A stretch of DNA of 13,509 nucleotides from Ruminococcus sp. (GTDB lineage Bacteria; Bacillota; Clostridia; Oscillospirales; Ruminococcaceae), in the NCBI GenBank assembly GCA_003488415.1, contig DNLQ01000074.1, positions 1 to 13,509 of the forward strand, read 5' to 3'. The notes under the pieces were generated by a model. That model worked only from the letters and a program-made list of their open reading frames with translations, was not told the DNA's origin and searched no databases. The stretch's first letter is position 1. Every line of letters starts with the position of its first letter. A program made the translations under genes and the position numbers. Shown in pieces: positions 13,277-13,509 of this stretch.

Positions 13277-13509
13277 ATGGACGATAAGAAGCTGATATTT
13301 TCCGCTATACAGCCTACAGGTACATTCACCCTGGGTAACTATATCGGTGCTGTAAGAAACTGGGCACCCCTCCAGGACAAGTATGACTGCATTTACTGTA
13401 TAGCTGATATGCACGCTATAACCGTAAAGCAGGATCCGGCAAAGCTGCGCCAGAACAGCCTTGCTGCCTATGCCCTCCTTATGGCGTGCGGAATGGATCC
13501 CAAGCGTTC
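13277..13509 (+). CDS. trpS: Tryptophan-tRNA ligase, N-terminal part
   Basis: The first 77 residues are in the window and the frame runs off its end. The enzyme charges tRNA-Trp with tryptophan. The class I start is unmistakable: IFSAIQPTGTFTLGNYIGAV, where TLGN is the TrpRS form of the HIGH signature, then CIYCIADMHAITV. The start codon at 13277 follows AAGGTGAG and lies 9 bp after the stop of the previous gene, so translation is probably coupled. I see no T-box leader upstream, unlike many Firmicutes trpS genes. Confidence 0.96.
   Translation, partial: MDDKKLIFSAIQPTGTFTLGNYIGAVRNWAPLQDKYDCIYCIADMHAITVKQDPAKLRQNSLAAYALLMACGMDPKR

Noticed and set aside
1..13509. CRISPR array, insertion sequence, phage or plasmid genes, tRNA or rRNA
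   Set aside because: No direct repeat-spacer pattern, transposase, integrase or RNA gene signature was seen on either strand by reading.

Overview
The window looks like a chromosomal segment of a gut or rumen anaerobe in the Ruminococcus group (Oscillospiraceae, Firmicutes). The grounds are two secreted proteins with type I dockerin modules of ruminococcal style, an LRR_5/BspA-like repeat protein, Gram-positive-type housekeeping genes (secG next to rnr, an L10-leader-controlled rplJ-rplL pair), strong AGGAGG-type ribosome binding sites and near-consensus sigma-A promoters. The genus is an inference from protein content.

Left part (1-3969, minus strand): two exported, dockerin-bearing proteins, each with its own promoter. 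The first is very large and leaves the window at its C-terminal side. It has an N-terminal dockerin, a Thr/Glu/Pro linker, a second dockerin-like module, an array of Asp-rich calcium-binding TSP3-type repeats, a C-type-lectin-like domain (CTLD) and further TSP3-type repeats. The second is a small leucine-rich-repeat protein ending in a half dockerin. A perfect 13-bp-stem terminator separates them. Both would be expected outside the cell, on a cellulosome-like scaffold or on the surface.

Centre-left (3982-5245, minus strand): the rplJ-rplL (L10, L7/L12) operon with a consensus promoter, an L10 leader RNA containing an intrinsic terminator, a hairpin-rich spacer and a terminal hairpin. The usual neighbours rplK-rplA and rpoB-rpoC are not beside it.

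Centre (5363-9697, plus strand): secG, then rnr (RNase R, TTG start), a lipoprotein with a long low-complexity linker, an intergenic stretch with a perfect palindrome, and a second lipoprotein of DUF4352-like type with its own promoter and terminator. This terminator overlaps the end of a convergent gene.

Right part: a minus-strand MOP-superfamily flippase (SpoVB/MurJ-like, 9664-11277), then a plus-strand run of a fold-type I PLP aminotransferase, an unrecognised 172-residue conserved-looking protein, and the start of trpS. The last three are tightly spaced and probably co-transcribed from one promoter at 11409-11437.

I found no CRISPR array, insertion sequence, phage module, tRNA or rRNA. 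The least ordinary content is the multi-modular dockerin/CTLD protein, the half-dockerin LRR protein beside the ribosomal operon, the flippase gene whose last codons lie inside the convergent terminator, and the unknown gene between the aminotransferase and trpS.
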